Source: Paragonimus skrjabini miyazakii
Lineage: Eukaryota > Platyhelminthes > Trematoda > Plagiorchiida > Troglotrematidae
Direction: 5' to 3'
DNA: 64,000 nucleotides
Assembly: GCA_014338405.1 (NCBI GenBank)
Contig: JTDE01000423.1
Coordinates: forward strand, 162,338 to 226,337
Below the pieces are notes generated by a model. That model saw nothing but the letters and a program-made list of their open reading frames with translations. It made no database searches and had not been told where the DNA came from. Numbering within the stretch: position 1 is the first letter of the stretch; each line of letters begins with the position of its first letter. This document shows, piece by piece, positions 12,601 to 27,600 of the stretch. The position numbers and the translations under genes are program-made.

Positions 12601-15600
12601 GAACTCATCATAATCGCTGTGAATCATCTGCTTGTAATTTTACCATGCTTTACGTGATATATTGTTTTTTCATTACATTTTTTTCGTTGTTTTCCCCTTG
12701 TATCAGATTTGCTGGAGCAGTATTGTCATGTTGGTCTAGCGATAAGTTATGGAAAACAATGTTATTTCACTGGTTGTTTTTTGGTTCAGTGATCCTATCA
12801 ATGATATATCTGGAAATTCCATAACCACACTTTTGAATGTGACTTTAATTGTATGATGACATTTTTATATTATATCAAAATGCGGTGTGTAATCAATGAT
12901 AAAAGTTTCAACAGAACTTGGAGAGTTCTTGAGTTTTATGAGGAAGCGCGGTGTCCTAAAAGATATCCACCGTACATTATCACGAAATGCCAACAATTTC
13001 TTTCTTTCAATAGCATTTTCATAATGGATATGCTTTTTGTCGATGTCAGGAATAAAATGTTTTCTCCTCGTCTGGATGTGTTGCGTATAGTTTGATGAAC
13101 AGGTTACAACTTATGAGATGATGCTCACATATGCTTTATTCCCCGTTTGATGATGTTAGTCCAAACGTTTCAGTCTTATAGCAGATTCTGGCCATTATGT
13201 TCAAAAGTCTGCAACCATAACACTAGAATAACTACCCATCACACTTGAAAGGTGCTCGAAATTTTCAACGGAGAATAAATTTACTCACACTTCCAGACCA
13301 CATAGTAACACTGTATTTCTGACTTAACGTAGTATTTCATGAATCTGGCACACTTTTCTGTGGTAACCCATAGAGTTATTTTAATGAATGCCTAACGAAT
13401 GCTCGATGTGAGGTCAATGGCGCAGTGGTAAACACGGTTGCCTCATGAATAGCGTGTCTGTGGTTCAAGTCCGGGCAGTGGCGATGATATGCACTACTGA
13501 CGAGCTCGAATGAGATCGAAACTCGAGTCTAGTGCTTCTTTTTGAAAGGGGCCAACTGGAAAATCAATGGAAATGCGAATTTGTTGGTGATGTTCAATCT
13601 ATATGAAATACACACCCCCTACAGATCATCAGGAATACACATCTGCTAAACTTTGATCTGTCGGTTGACCACCTACTATTTGTTCATAGCTTACAAAGAC
13701 TGTTGGATTCGATTTCAGTTATTTTCCGTGTTTTGTACGATCATTGTGCTTTGTTCTGAAGTACTCTTCGATGGATCGAGATTTTCTACACTGTGAACAA
13801 TATATCTCATTTCGTTACTCAGAGATACTCGAGAATATTCGACATCCAAGACGTATGGTGCATATATGACATAAGTTGTATATTAACGAAACAATTCGAC
13901 CTATTTACGAACAAAAATAACACTATACACAAAGTGTCCTAAATCGAACCGCATGCATCGTGCATATGAAGCCGTTTGTGTGATGAGCAGGTTTTGGACT
14001 AACTTGCGAAATTTATAGTTCTACAGAATGAAGTCGACTGACAAATGCGATACATCATGCCAAGCTCGTTACTGTTTCCAAAAGATGGGGACTATTGATG
14101 AAAAAAATAATGCATACTCTCCTGATTTCTGCGAATGTTGATCGACACCCAAGACAGCAGATCATAATATAATGACACTGCTGAATAACTTTGGAATGTC
14201 TACCAATAGTAAGAGTTTTAAACACACGGCACATTTTCAAACCCATTCAGTAAACTATTGATCTGCACATCACTGATATAATTTCAAAACGCTCGTCTTA
14301 GTTTTTTGATATTTGGGGCAATCGAAATTGAACTGCTTCATTATTTGGTACCTAGTTCTCAGACGGGTATTAAACGCTTCCAAGTTCTCATGTTTATCAA
14401 CTTGTGCATCATTACTTATGGTTGGTACATTACACTGATGCACCTAGACAATGTACCCAGTCTAGTTATAGTTAGATTTGAAACAAAGAATTTCTCGGTG
14501 ATCGACAATAAATGGTTCACAACATGCGTGATTTCGGTGATTTGTTTAAGAACTTTTAGAGAGTATGCTTTTTGACTTGACTATTTTGACTAACGCAAAG
14601 AATTTCGAATGAAGGTTGCTGGGAGGTGAATTGAAATCAAATAACTGCAATTTGGAATGAAATTTGTGTTTTGGTGCAACTTATGTTGATCGACAGGTGT
14701 GAAGTAGTACTTTCAAACTTTCTTGACAGCGTCGTGAAAAACGTTAGCAAACACGATCGGCACTCACAACCTTGGTTGCGAGCATCTCAAAGGTGCGTCT
14801 AGAACCATTCTTATCATTAAATATTCTTTGGTTGCGTTGTGCAACTGTAGCTTTATACTCATGATTGCTTTCCGCACACATGGCCAGAGGGATCTCGTCC
14901 TGCGACTAGCTCCCATTGTGTATATTCCAAGTAAGGTTAACCAATGAGATGTGTCTGGAACAACACTATACTAGTAACCATGCGCATTCAGGTGAAAGTT
15001 AGGTGCGTACAACACAACTTTGTCATGCATTCCTCTCGGCCGTCGGTCGGAAACAAAAAATGATCACCTGGGTGTATTCCGTAAACTAATTTTTCGAGAA
15101 AATTTTACACTTTCCTGTATTCTATATTAAACTGAACTTTCTATGTTCATGGCGCATATTCTTGGCGGACTTTTGTCTTTCCCATAGAAAAGGAATATCT
15201 TGTTAAAAATGGAATACTGATACCATATAAAGATTTATGTCACAGGATTCAATAATTATGATAAACTATTGTTGTGTTGACGACAAAGATTTTGACCGTT
15301 ATGGAAAACATCAGAGCGTCCGATAAACTGCAGAATGACTTGGATGTTCCGAATAGTTTAGAAGCAGACGATCTGTCACCCCTTTTTTACTAACCGATGT
15401 AAAAAAAATTGATTTTCACATCTTTACTTCATGTGTAACGTGTTTGGTGACAATTAGTGTGCACCGCGGTTTTTCAGTAGGACAATAGAGTTATCGCTAC
15501 AGGTAATCGCAAATTGACTCCCGGAGGTACTTTAGTGTTCACAGTTTTAATGCGGTGATTAAACTGGCTACGAGGTTGTTTAAATTTTTTACCAGAAAGC

Positions 15601-18600
15601 TTTTGGTTACTATTTTGCTTGATTATATACTCTCGTTTTGAAATAAGTATTACGTCGTGCTGCCGTTACCTCTGCAAGTGACGTCCGTTTAATTTGATGT
15701 CACGACAACGGGTCTCAACGTGGATTGCAACTATCAGTCTGTTACTTTACTGTCACTAATTGTTCAATTAGGAACGGTTCCAGGGTTAATGTAAACATGT
15801 CAAATACACACAGCAACTTTTAACATCCACTCCCCTCATCGAAAAACCTACACTCTGTTAGCTCGGTTCACAACCGTTGAGATATATCGCTAAACTGTGG
15901 ACCTAGAATGGGTCACTTGATTCGTTAACGGCACTCCGTGAGGTTACTGATATACCGTATTTGAAATACCCTAGCAAAATATGTTGCAACAACGTTACTG
16001 GTTAAGGTTTTTGAAAGTTGGTTCAACCTACAATCAGAAGAATTTAAGCTGTAGCTTCGGTTAACTTAACGGACGGTATCAAATTGTTAGTGTACGACTG
16101 AATCATATTTTTAATATATGTTTTATTCAGTGTTTTACAGGCGGAAGTTTAAGTTTGATGGACTATGATTTTGCATACTTCCACCCAGTTACCATTCCGT
16201 TATCCATTTATATTTTCCTTATTTCACTACTTGTGGCCGCACATTTGTCAACTGTTATTCATTTAACTTGTTATGTCAACTGTCCTCTTTGCTTTTGAAT
16301 AATCTAAGACAAAATCTTTCATGCCTAGCCGTGTTTATTCGTCACCGAGGTGCGATGTTCCTATGCAATTTAAAACTGAAACCCAGCACAATTGCATGAC
16401 ATTTTCAAGCAAATTTATAGATTACGTTGCATGTAATTCAAATATAAAATGCAGTACACGAATAAACGTGTACAATTTAATCCTGCGGTTATACTTTGGG
16501 ATGCATAAACTATAATTGTTGAAACTGAGCGTTTTACAACCCGGAACTTGTGCTTCTGCCGAACAACTCAAGCTCAGTGGATGAGAGCAACTGCGCAAAT
16601 CTCGGAGAACTTACCAAATATCCAAATGTAGCAAGTCCTTGTTGACGTCATCCAGTTCACTGAAACGTTAAACAACCATGTTTAGTAAAGTGTCACATTA
16701 AGAACACGTTTAAACCTAATCTTTTTGAATAACCGTAGACTGTTATGTCAGATTTGAATTTCGCTAAGCAGTTTGACTTGTGTCAATTTTTTCTAACGCA
16801 CGAAATTACATGATACAATAGAAAGTTTGCACCCTCAGAAATAACACCGGTAAACAATCAGTAAAAAACTCTGCAAACTTACTCAACAAATAAAAACGCA
16901 CCAATAAATCTCAGGGAAGAAATCTTGTTTACTTACTGTGTCTGTGTAAACAGTAAGATCGGCTGAGTGAAACAAAAGTTAATAAAAATTTGGAATCTTT
17001 ACCAAACATGCAACCAGTCAATGATTTCTGTTAGTTCTTAGTAGTGTTTCAAATTTGTACGTAATACCTCGTGAATGAAAGAAGTGTTGTGTCCATGTAT
17101 TGCATCAAATGAATAAGTTTAGTCATAAGCTTGCTGGTAGTACTAAGTATTGTGGCAACTATTGGGCTATTCAGTTCATCATACAGCAAATTAGAACTAG
17201 TAGTATTTTTGTGACTGAAATCAAGTCGCATTTTACGGTCTGACTTTTGGTGTTAAATAATTTGATTCGTTATGGTTTTACTTTAAAGCATTATTTTAGT
17301 CCATCTTGGAAGCCATTTTTTCACAGAGACAATTATCTTACACCCAACAGTTTCAATAAAGTAGATGGTTTTTAACGTGTGGTGGTATAATAAGCCTGCG
17401 TCGGTAGCTCGTTAAATAACGGTGTCATGTGACTTGTGATTATGCATTGCACACAAACAAATGTGGCTGAACCATGAGATGTGTCGACACAACTGTAATT
17501 AGCACTATGCAATTTGAGAACTATATATAACTCTTATGAACTATTCAAAAATACTGACTTTCAATTATCACTTTGAACGAGGTCACATATTGGTGGTGAA
17601 ATTCTGTGATTCAGATAACCGCAAATTGGGCGTTATTGTTCAGACAGATCATGCCGATATATTTTTCATACAGTGGAAACAAAGGATATGGCATTACTCA
17701 CCAAATCGCAGCACAAATTATTTGAGACGCTTATGGAAACGTAAAATATTTCCAACGTTGGACACTTCTTAGTGCACAGCTAGTTGGAACGGATTGAGCA
17801 ACAAACTATTTCACGTGCTTAGTTGGGGCGTTCTAATCGTATCGTAAAACTTGTTGCAAAATCATGGTACGCATCATCTCCTCAAACGATATCCTATCAG
17901 CAATTGTGTTATGCTTATTGTTTTATGCCTCGATACTCAGTCTATGCAGTAAACCGTTCATAATTACTTGACCCGTATTTGTTTTCGCGTTAATTGTTTG
18001 ACCAGCCGAGTTAAATTTATTGAATATGTACTCCGGAACTACTAGTAATCCAACTTAAAACATCGAGTTCCCATGATCCAGTTCATTAATAACGATGGAA
18101 GACATATGTCGCCCGATGTTAATGTTTGGTTTACTCATTTAGTGATAAATTTCTTGTTCCATGCAAACTCATTCGTTAGTAGTTTCTACTGTTGTTGCTC
18201 TCCCATATCCAATATAATTTAATGTTTCAAGTTCGTGACTGAAAAGAGTAAACGAAATATCTATCAAATGCTGGATACAATTAGTATTAGTTGGCTATGT
18301 AACAGGCCATTCATATTTTACAATATCTTTATAAGTTTTCGTAATATAACAATAAGTTTAGTAAAAATGTAACTAAACAACAAGAGCGAAGGGGGTAAAA
18401 TACAAAGCGTACTACCACAATTCGAATTGAAATTACAAAAAATTGATGAAATATATCGTCGCCTTCCGTCTTCTGAAGCAGAAATTATTTTCTTCGTATG
18501 CAATTCACCAGACACTTTAAAAATACGCTGCATTTTTTCTCTTAGTTTTGAAAGAAACTATTTCAATATATGCCGTATTTCAAAACAGCATCCAATAAAG

Positions 18601-21600
18601 TACATTTTTGACATTTATTCTTTAAAAGGCGTCAGAGTTTTGAACAAACAAATCTTCAAACCTATTGTTGAGATACAAGATACCCAACTTATAAAGCTGA
18701 TCTGTCAACATAGAACGACTGTTTTGATGAAGGTTACTTTTACTGTCGGACGTTAAATTTGGCTTGAATGTTTATGTGTGAAACTGGGAGCTGGTTCCAT
18801 CCAGTGTTACTGATTGATTTCATATGAAATCCAGCCTCAGAATAGCAATGGGTCCCAGTAATATTTTCTTGCATCTGTCTGCCCCTGATAATTTCTTCTC
18901 TCCCAATTATAAATTGTCGCACTAATGAAAAAACCAAACCTGCTTTTATTCATTTTTTAGGATGCTATTATTTTAACTGTCACAACACACATGTTGTAAC
19001 ACGCGACATTTTGATATCATATCAATGTTGTTGGCGGTACCTGCTTAGATGAATTCTAAGCATCCCACACAGGCGAACGTATTTTGTTGAACCTCTCAAC
19101 TGAGATGCACTACCGGTTTTTTCGAAACGAATTATGAAACACCCATTTTTGACTGGCTGACGTATTCTTTTGTTTTTACCAATAAGGTGCTTACGCAACG
19201 CGGCATAGGATGCATAACATTTCAACAGTTTCAAACATGAAACATCATCTAGTACTCTCACTTTTGTGAAGTTCTACAAATCTGCAGAATATCTGTAATC
19301 CTTCTTGTTGATTTGAGAGCCACATACTCTATATCCTCTTCATAGCCACAACAATCAAAATGTCATTTACTAACTTCAATATTATTCAATGAAGTTACTT
19401 GACTCATTTTCCCGACAGCGCAATTAATCAAGCTCAGTCATGATCTTTGAATGTAGACTGCCTCGTTGATCACAGGGTAAATGAGTGAGTTTATAAAGGT
19501 TTTGGTGGTTAGCTTTAACTGTGATAGACCGAGTGATCTTGTACGCATTTTACACCTACACTTTTTTTGCATTTTATGCAGCTACGTGTTGGTGATATCA
19601 TTAATTATATTAACCCTGCTTTTGTATGCCATTACGTAAGTATGCAAAGAGAATGTTGAAGAATAACTCAGATTTCATAAAACTATACATAGACATGCAT
19701 ATTTGTCTTGTTGAACCTTCAGTTCACTCTGTCAATCCTTCCATCACCGGTTTGCAACTACAACAAATATATCCCCTACATTTCTCTACGATGGATAAAT
19801 ATTCGATTACTCTATAACGATTTTGTAAGTTCACGCTCAAACCGTAGGCGAGCTCACCAGGAATTTTTTTCCACGCATCTAGATGTAATAACAGATAACT
19901 AATGTACACGTCAAATAACATCATGGCTGGTAGAACAGGCCCAGAATTAGGAAGAGATTGATAAACTTGTCACTGGGAAACGTTTCCAAATTTGATACAA
20001 AAACGTTGAAGAGTGCTAAAAAATAATGATATAGCAAAAAGTGCATAACAGACAGCTAGGAGCACATGATCGGTGAACACACTGTTCCTCGTTTTTTCAC
20101 AAAGCTGTTGCATTTGCTTCCTGTTTTTGATGTTTATAGTGCTGATTTGCCACCAGCCAATCCTCACTCATAAGAACAAATACACTTCACGGCAGTTTGC
20201 CAGTTTTGCAACAAATTGGATTTAGGAACGAGAATACACAATGATGTATTACGTCATACGCATCATTGTAAGGTATAACTAGTTGACCAGTTTCGTTCTC
20301 GCTCAGCCTGACTTAGTTGATGAGGTTAGAGTCTGATTGCAATTGACAGCTTTATGGCTGTTCCTTCAATCGACTAAATCTATTATACTCATCAGATCCA
20401 ACACGGTCGTGTACGTTTGTGTTTTGACTTAGTTTACTTCAATAAACACCGTCGCTCTTTTTTTCTTCATCTGGTCCATTCCGAATACGTAGTATATGAA
20501 TAAATAAGCAGGTTTTCACCCCCAATAATAGCATGCACGTTTGTGTCTTTCCTCGCCGGTAATTACAATTACACATTCGGATTGCAGTGTTACTAGTCGT
20601 GCGCCATAACGGTTGAGCAGACTGTAGAGTGTTGAACAACGTAGACTGTATAACGGTAAGCATTATATCGCTGTGAACCTGTGTATTGTTCAAATATTAG
20701 AAAAAACAACACGGCGAGGCTTCACTATCACTCATAAACCATGAACCACACGTTGGAACTAAAGGTTTTTGTATTTCATTTACTGGCGTTTCTAAATGCC
20801 TTATATTTTTTGTTACGAATATACCTATCATATCCAACTGGAAGACAAATGCACGCACATGTTCGCATGGTTTAGTTGTTTTACTATGCTTAATCATCAC
20901 AGGCAGCAGTAACATATTTGATGAAGGTAACTGAGTGAAATTCAGCTATAAATCGAAATAAAATCATTTCTTATTTTGGTGTATCCAGGAAACCATGGCC
21001 GAAATAATTTGCAATTTTCAAATAATCCTAGAGATATTTACATCGTGTAAACCTAACATGTTAACCTTTGTTGAGATTAAGATTTTATCCTGCTGCTTTT
21101 TGTCCCTGTTATTGTTAATACCTCAGACCACACAGCCAAAAACGTTACCGTCTGAGTCAACGAACACAGTTTGTTGTCATCAGGCTTGATATCTCCTCGA
21201 TGAGATTAGCTAAATCAAAAGAACTGCAGCCTTTCTTAGGGCATTGGCGGTTGCGATGAATTTGTTCCGCGATGTCTTCGACTGTGTTTCATGTTAACCG
21301 TCTCATAAGTCAATATGAAATACACTTGTAGTTGATAGGTCAGTAGGCTTTATACAATATTTTCTAGTCAACTAACTGGAGAATTGGCGAGATTGTTTCA
21401 TTTTTACTGGTGCTGTTTTTTTCTGACGTCCAAGCTGTTTGCTTACCGTTCTCACACGGTGCACACATAACTCATACAATGGTGATAGATTTAATCGGTA
21501 AGCCTGTTTTTGCAACTGCCGTCACAACACGTTTCTGTTGTACACAAAGTTTCACCCACGCTATTCGACAACGGTATGGAGGCAGTTATTACGTTTGGCT

Positions 21601-24600
21601 AGTTTCCGAAGTAGCTGGTATAAAACAAATATAGTTTAACACAAAATTTGACGAAACTAAAGAAACATGAGGTAAATTGGATTGTCAAATTTTACTGAGT
21701 CATGGATTTACTTTATTCTTTTAGGCACCAGCAAATATAAAGTTGATCTGAAATGCTGCATTTTCGGAAAATGTTAAGTTTACCGTCTGGCCAAAATCAT
21801 ATCCGTCAAGTATACTATATAAAGTGCTATTTATCGTCCCCCCTCCCAAACATTCCGAACAAAAATCAAAGTGTACGCAAATAACGGTGCTGTGATTTAA
21901 ATATCGAAGTAGTGTTGGCGTATGTCAGTATGTCGCAAAACAAGATGTTGAAATAGTTAACGACTGTTCATATAGTTATATAAACACTTTTGTGTCTGTG
22001 ACGACTTCCTGCTCTATCGCACCTACAAAGATATGCCGCAAACGCCTTCTTATATAGCACCACAACGCACACAGTATTAACAAAAACGAGAGTCTACATA
22101 TTCTATCCACGTCAAATGAAAACCTGTCAATTCTGCATCAGACAGTACCGGTACCTCCAATAGAGTGAAATCTGTCATCTAATTTGGAGGTTCAAGCAAG
22201 AACCTAAAGTATGAGGAATGGAAAATTTCTTGGACTGTTACGGAAGTGTTAAGAATGTAGGCTGTATGTAGTGGCTGTAAATGCAAACAAATCGGAGCCG
22301 ATCGTATGTCGCTTTTGTTCAGCTGATAGATATTACTGTATGATAGCTAGAATCATTGAAGTATTTATCTGGATGAACCGTTTGAATTGAAAGGTTAGTG
22401 GTATGATCTGCGACAAAAATAATTTACATTTTACATTTGAGTTCGCATTAGGTAGTCGATGAATTTTTGTCTCGTTTAAAAGAATTGCCAACCGCTGACA
22501 AAAATTTATCGCAACACGGCCCGTTATTCAGAGTAATGCATCCTATTACGCACTTGGAAAAAATACCCGAAACTTTAATTTTCCATAAAAAGCAATAGTG
22601 CACCATACCATAGCTTGGCCACTTCTCCATGAAATTACAATTTTGGAATGGCCAGCTGTGCATTTTGAATAATAAACCTTTTAAAATCTAAATATTGATA
22701 GCTTTATAAGAAAACAAAATTTTTTAGTTACCAGTTTGCAGAAAAAATTTAGAAACTCTGTGGCTTTGATATGTTGTTTAGGAAGTTTTTGTTGCTTGCG
22801 CAGCCTTGCCTACAGCCTGCCGCAACATTTTTCAGCAATGAATTATACGTATATATTTACTTCATTAGTACAAAAAGAAGATATTTATCTGCGTGTTAAC
22901 ATCTCGTTAATTCTCACCAGTAGTGAGTGCACCACACATAGCTTATATACGAAAGACGGAGAGGTATATAAAAAGGATGTGCATACATCTGCACCAATTA
23001 TTGTCCTGAATTCCACGTTGAGCCCACCGCTTAAAATCGTACAACATTTATGACTAGACGACTTATGATAACTGGTCACTAAATCAACCCATTTTGCTCA
23101 GTTAGAATATTGTTACTTAATGAGAACTCAAAACAAGTGTCCTTAACAAAACTGTTTTGATCCAAACTCAGTGGCTGGTGTTGTATACGCAAGTAGTTTT
23201 AAGGCTTCCTACTTAACTACCAAGACGTTGAGACCAAAATACTTGGTGTAATTCTTTACCTGTCCTCTTCTTTTCTGTTTACGTTTAGTTTGTATATCCT
23301 GCTTGGTTTATGTTTTCCACCGACGTGAATAAACCAAATTAACATACAGCAACACTTCTTTCTGTTCTGATGGAGTTGTCGACGGAAATTCAATGTTTCT
23401 AATATATCAGTCAGGACGAATGTTTTCAGCATTTTGATTAACAGTGATTTGTAACAGCTACGTGAGAAAATATTTATTGTTCCTGCAACTTCATTAACAA
23501 GACTTGCGAAAAAGAGAATTTAGTTGTTGTGGTGTATATGCTTGTTTATATTGAACAGCTTAAGATATTAGGTTTAGCTTCTCTTGCTGCCCAGGTTTGG
23601 CCTGACGCATGTAAAGTTAGATAGTTTGCATTTCGCTTCAGAGCAAAACGTTTCTGAAGCGTGTTTCATTCGGTCAGTGAGCTCACCAATTTTCCTCAGT
23701 ATATATAGTTACAAAATCTATTATTATGACGTCTTTTTCTTGTTATGCTTTTGGACGATTACTTTGCTTTTCAATTCGTAAATATTAGACGACGGTTCAG
23801 TATCGCTTTCCATTCAGAAAGAGGTGACGATTAGCAGATAGCTCGTCATGCTTGTCTTCATATGTTCCATTCGAGTAACGGAAGCTGTGGTGGAAATAGA
23901 GTGAAAAATTACTTTCCATTTTTGCTCAGCTATACTCTTGGACTTGCGACCTTGGACTACTGATTCTCCCTGCTTGCACAGGCATACATTCACACGCATT
24001 GTGCGATGGGTCAGTTCCTTGAGAAAGAGAATTTAATTGATCTACTAATCTCTCTCTGCTCTCTCTCTACTAATTTTTGATGCCTTGAGATCATGCCACA
24101 ACTATCTATCTATCAGTGGGATTTTTTGATTATCGTCAATTCAGTTGATCGGTACTGCAAACTAACGCCACGTCTACAATTGCCTGGCCAAACAAGATTG
24201 AACTATACTTTTCAACCAACTCTACTAACTGACAATGATGAATTGTTGGCCACGGTTTCATTCTGTTTTGTTATAAGTCCGGTTGCACCATACAGTACAG
24301 AAGAAACGAGTTCAGAGTTCTTGCCCTTCCTGCAGACTAGAAGCTTAAATAATATTATCTCTTTCCTTGTCCGCTTGACCAGGGTAACGTGGCTGAATTT
24401 TCACCAAGATATTTGGTGGCCGGGTTTTAAAAACATCACCCCGACTGATTCCACAGGATCCACGGCTGCGACAATCACCATCGTGAATTAGCACGGTTGA
24501 TGGTAGTTTGCTTTCGGCCCAGTTGTAGGTCACCTTATGCGTATTTTTAAAACGAGGTTGTTCAGAACGATCAAAGGGATTCATTCTATATCAGGAGGTT

Positions 24601-27600
24601 TTATCACGGTTTACAACATTCTTTATTCTGGAGACCGCTACGTTTTGGACGCGGTCTTTCGGATAGCATTTTATTTGTACGAAGCCTCAACGTAATCGAA
24701 TGAGCTTATGTTCGGCAGTGTTCCGTTCATAGGACATTCATTGAAAAGGCAGACATATTAACTGTCAGTCATCCATATCAACCTTACAACATGTACATCG
24801 CCAACAACTTCTCTACGTATGTTTTAGTCAACTAAGACGGTTGCGAGATCTTAGTACGTTTTTGCAAGAGTTTCAAACTAACGAATAGGTATCGACAAAT
24901 CTTGAGCGATTAGTAACTTACAAAATTCAGCTTATTTTGACATTGTTTAGACTCACTTATGTGTTAAATAATCGGAAATATGAGTTAAAAAGATAGTTTC
25001 TCAATATCTACTTTTTAATATGTTTGTTTCATCAGAATTGAATCATCCGCAAACTTATGCACACAGCAAAAGTCGATTAGCGGCAGTATCCAACATTTGT
25101 GCTGTCTACTCTGACAGTTTTACAATTCCAGCTATGGATATTCGATCCAGTCCTAAAAGAACAAAAGTTGCTGCGTTTGTGCCAACTTGACAGGAAAATG
25201 GCGGTCGTTTATAGAGTTGTTGGTATACAAAATCTCTTCGTTTATTCTTCCACAATCGTTTGTTTGTTTGATTGCTCTTGATTACTCAGCAATGAACAGC
25301 AACATTAACAAACATGGGCCACTACAAATAAATAATTTGGATTTATTATAAGCTCAATTGATTTCTTCTTTTGTTCTTTGGAATGCTCAGTCCAACAGGT
25401 AGCTTGATAGTAAGTAACTTCATTTTAATGACATTGTTAACAATTTTGTTTTTAAGTTCCTTCCTGTGCAGCACTATGCGTGCATATACGGTTGATACAC
25501 CTGTCTTTCTCTAATACTACTTCACAAATATAGATAGTTCGAACGAAGGTGAAAGTCTTTTCACCGAAATCTTTTCGAAGCAGTGAATTTGGACACATTG
25601 TGCTAAAATGCTTTCATGTGTTTTCTAAACTGAAAATCGATTATAAGTTACACTTTTTATTTTGCAAATGTCTTATTTTGAGACTGAGATGAAAGAAGTT
25701 GATTGATTTCTAAAGATTATTGATAGTAATGTAATATTTCAGGCTAACTAACCCACTGGAATTGACTTTATTACGGTGAGCGCAGAATCCGTAATTATTT
25801 TATATTGCAATGAAAGGGGCATTTGCTAATTTAGCTTTTACTAAAAGTTAGATTAAAAAATCTAACAATTCTACCATCCTGTTTCACAACTGCTGACCAA
25901 GTCTGCATCACCAACGTGACAGGCACATCACTGATATTGCGGTCGCCGGTTTCTAGAAGTAAAATTCCACTTTTACTTCCTGTGTAATTTTTTATGTAAT
26001 CAGATGCTCATGCGCAACAGAATGTACCATAAACCAAGCAATAGTGACCGGGAAAATTATCTACTATTACATCTGAGGCCAAAGTGATTTGGTCAACCAG
26101 TGTTAATTTTCAGCATATCAAATAATGTAGTATAGATTATATTACCATGGGCAACTCTCTACTTTTACTCAAATGTTAGAATGTCCGCAAACAAATAATT
26201 GTGTCATTCTTCAGGTTTTGCAGAACACGTGTGACAATTCACTGATAAATATGAGGTCCTTCGATCATTTGCACATATCCTAATATCGTCCAAACGTTTG
26301 TGCAAATTGCACTGAAAACACCATAATCTAATCGGCAACACAGAAAGTATTTTCAGAGAGTGCTAAGGCTTTGCATTGTCACTCGACAGAAACGCTACTC
26401 AAACAGGCAAAATGTTAATAGATTAACCATATAAAGATTAACCACCCTTTGCGTGATTTTATCTTGATTCTACGAGTCCGCAGAACTGGTTATGAGTATT
26501 TGGTATCCAGAATTTCACGTAAGTTTTTGCAACCATAATCTGCTTATAAAAGTAAATCAAAAGTGTATCAAGACAAGACTCACTCGAGCCAATCTTTATC
26601 AGGATACCTAGCTTGATTTGTTGCAAAAAATCTATTCAGCCTCAGGCAACCAATTTTACTAACGTCCATGTTAGCATCTTCATAGCACAGTTGTATTAAA
26701 ATAATACCATCTTCTGTATTAAGCGCCTGCACTATCTAGGTTCAAAAAAACATTTTACCATGGCGACCTGAAACTTTCTGCATAGTGTGCGAAGGAGCAG
26801 AATATCAGCCGAATTCAGCCCTTCAACAGATTATGTTAGTAGAAAATATCGAGTGTCTGTTGCCTACGTCACTCACCGCTGAGTCTTTAATCCGCGTAAA
26901 ACAACCACCCCAGTTGGATACTGTACTTATACAGCTGGCACCCAGAAGTCGACTGCCCGATAATTAGTCAGATGTTCAGTAAAATTCATGCTAGACCATT
27001 CCGATTCACTGTTAAATTATGTGAGCTGAGCTTAACTTATTAATTTCGTCCACTTCAATTTTGCAACCAATGAAAATCGTTAATATTTTAAAATCCATCA
27101 ACGTCATAAATCGTCAAGCTTATAATAATCTAACTTGTGTATCCAATTACATCCGCAAATTGGTCCTAATTTTGACGGTTAAGCTCTACAAAAGCTTTGT
27201 AGACGTTAAGTAGTGGTGGATACATTTGGTTACTCAACTCCGTGGTCAAAGGAATTGATCAGTTTACCGAATTAGATGTTTGTTAAATGATCATTAATAA
27301 CAATATAAGACTACAGATACTAGATTGAAAGATTGATCACAACCGGCCTTGTTGATAATTATGAATCGGCAGACTTTGCAAAATATATTTAAAAAGGTTT
27401 TACCGGTGGAATTTCGTTGAAAGCAGGCCATTAATTGCTGACTGGACACTGAAAACTTAAGTTGAATATTATTCTTTTTGTGTGTAACTCTCTAACGGGT
27501 AGGGTTTTCGTTTGCGCTATGTGATGTGTTGATAGTACACTCACTGTAAGCGGCAGTTGAGCGAGAGCTTGCTCAGTTAAGGCATTGTTGTCAAGATGTT

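Noticed and set aside
14768..14799. 32-bp minus-strand micro-exon candidate (RTFEMLATKV)
   Set aside because: Exons E and F join perfectly without it; splice-like pairs this short occur by chance.
17077..17222. Minus-strand open stretch between a ttgattttcag-type acceptor and GTATTA, containing LLYDELNSPIVATILSTTSK
   Set aside because: It lies between BAIAP3-like exons D and E, which already join in phase, and no similarity or partner exon was found.
17395..17470. tRNA-like start (gcgtcggtagctcgttaaataacgg)
   Set aside because: No B box at the right distance and no cloverleaf.
18427..18756. 109-codon plus-strand frame (QKIDEIYRRLPSSEAEIIFF)
   Set aside because: The first third looks coding, but the rest does not and there is no good acceptor or terminal signal.
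22736..23053. 105-codon plus-strand frame with a hydrophobic start
   Set aside because: It begins at TTG rather than ATG, with no clear splice context or conserved motif; the overlapping minus strand is also open.
24093..24491. 132-codon plus-strand frame with FHQDIWWPGFKNI, resembling the WWPG part of retroviral-type integrases
   Set aside because: The HHCC zinc residues and flanking pol sequence are missing, and the overlapping minus frame is equally open.
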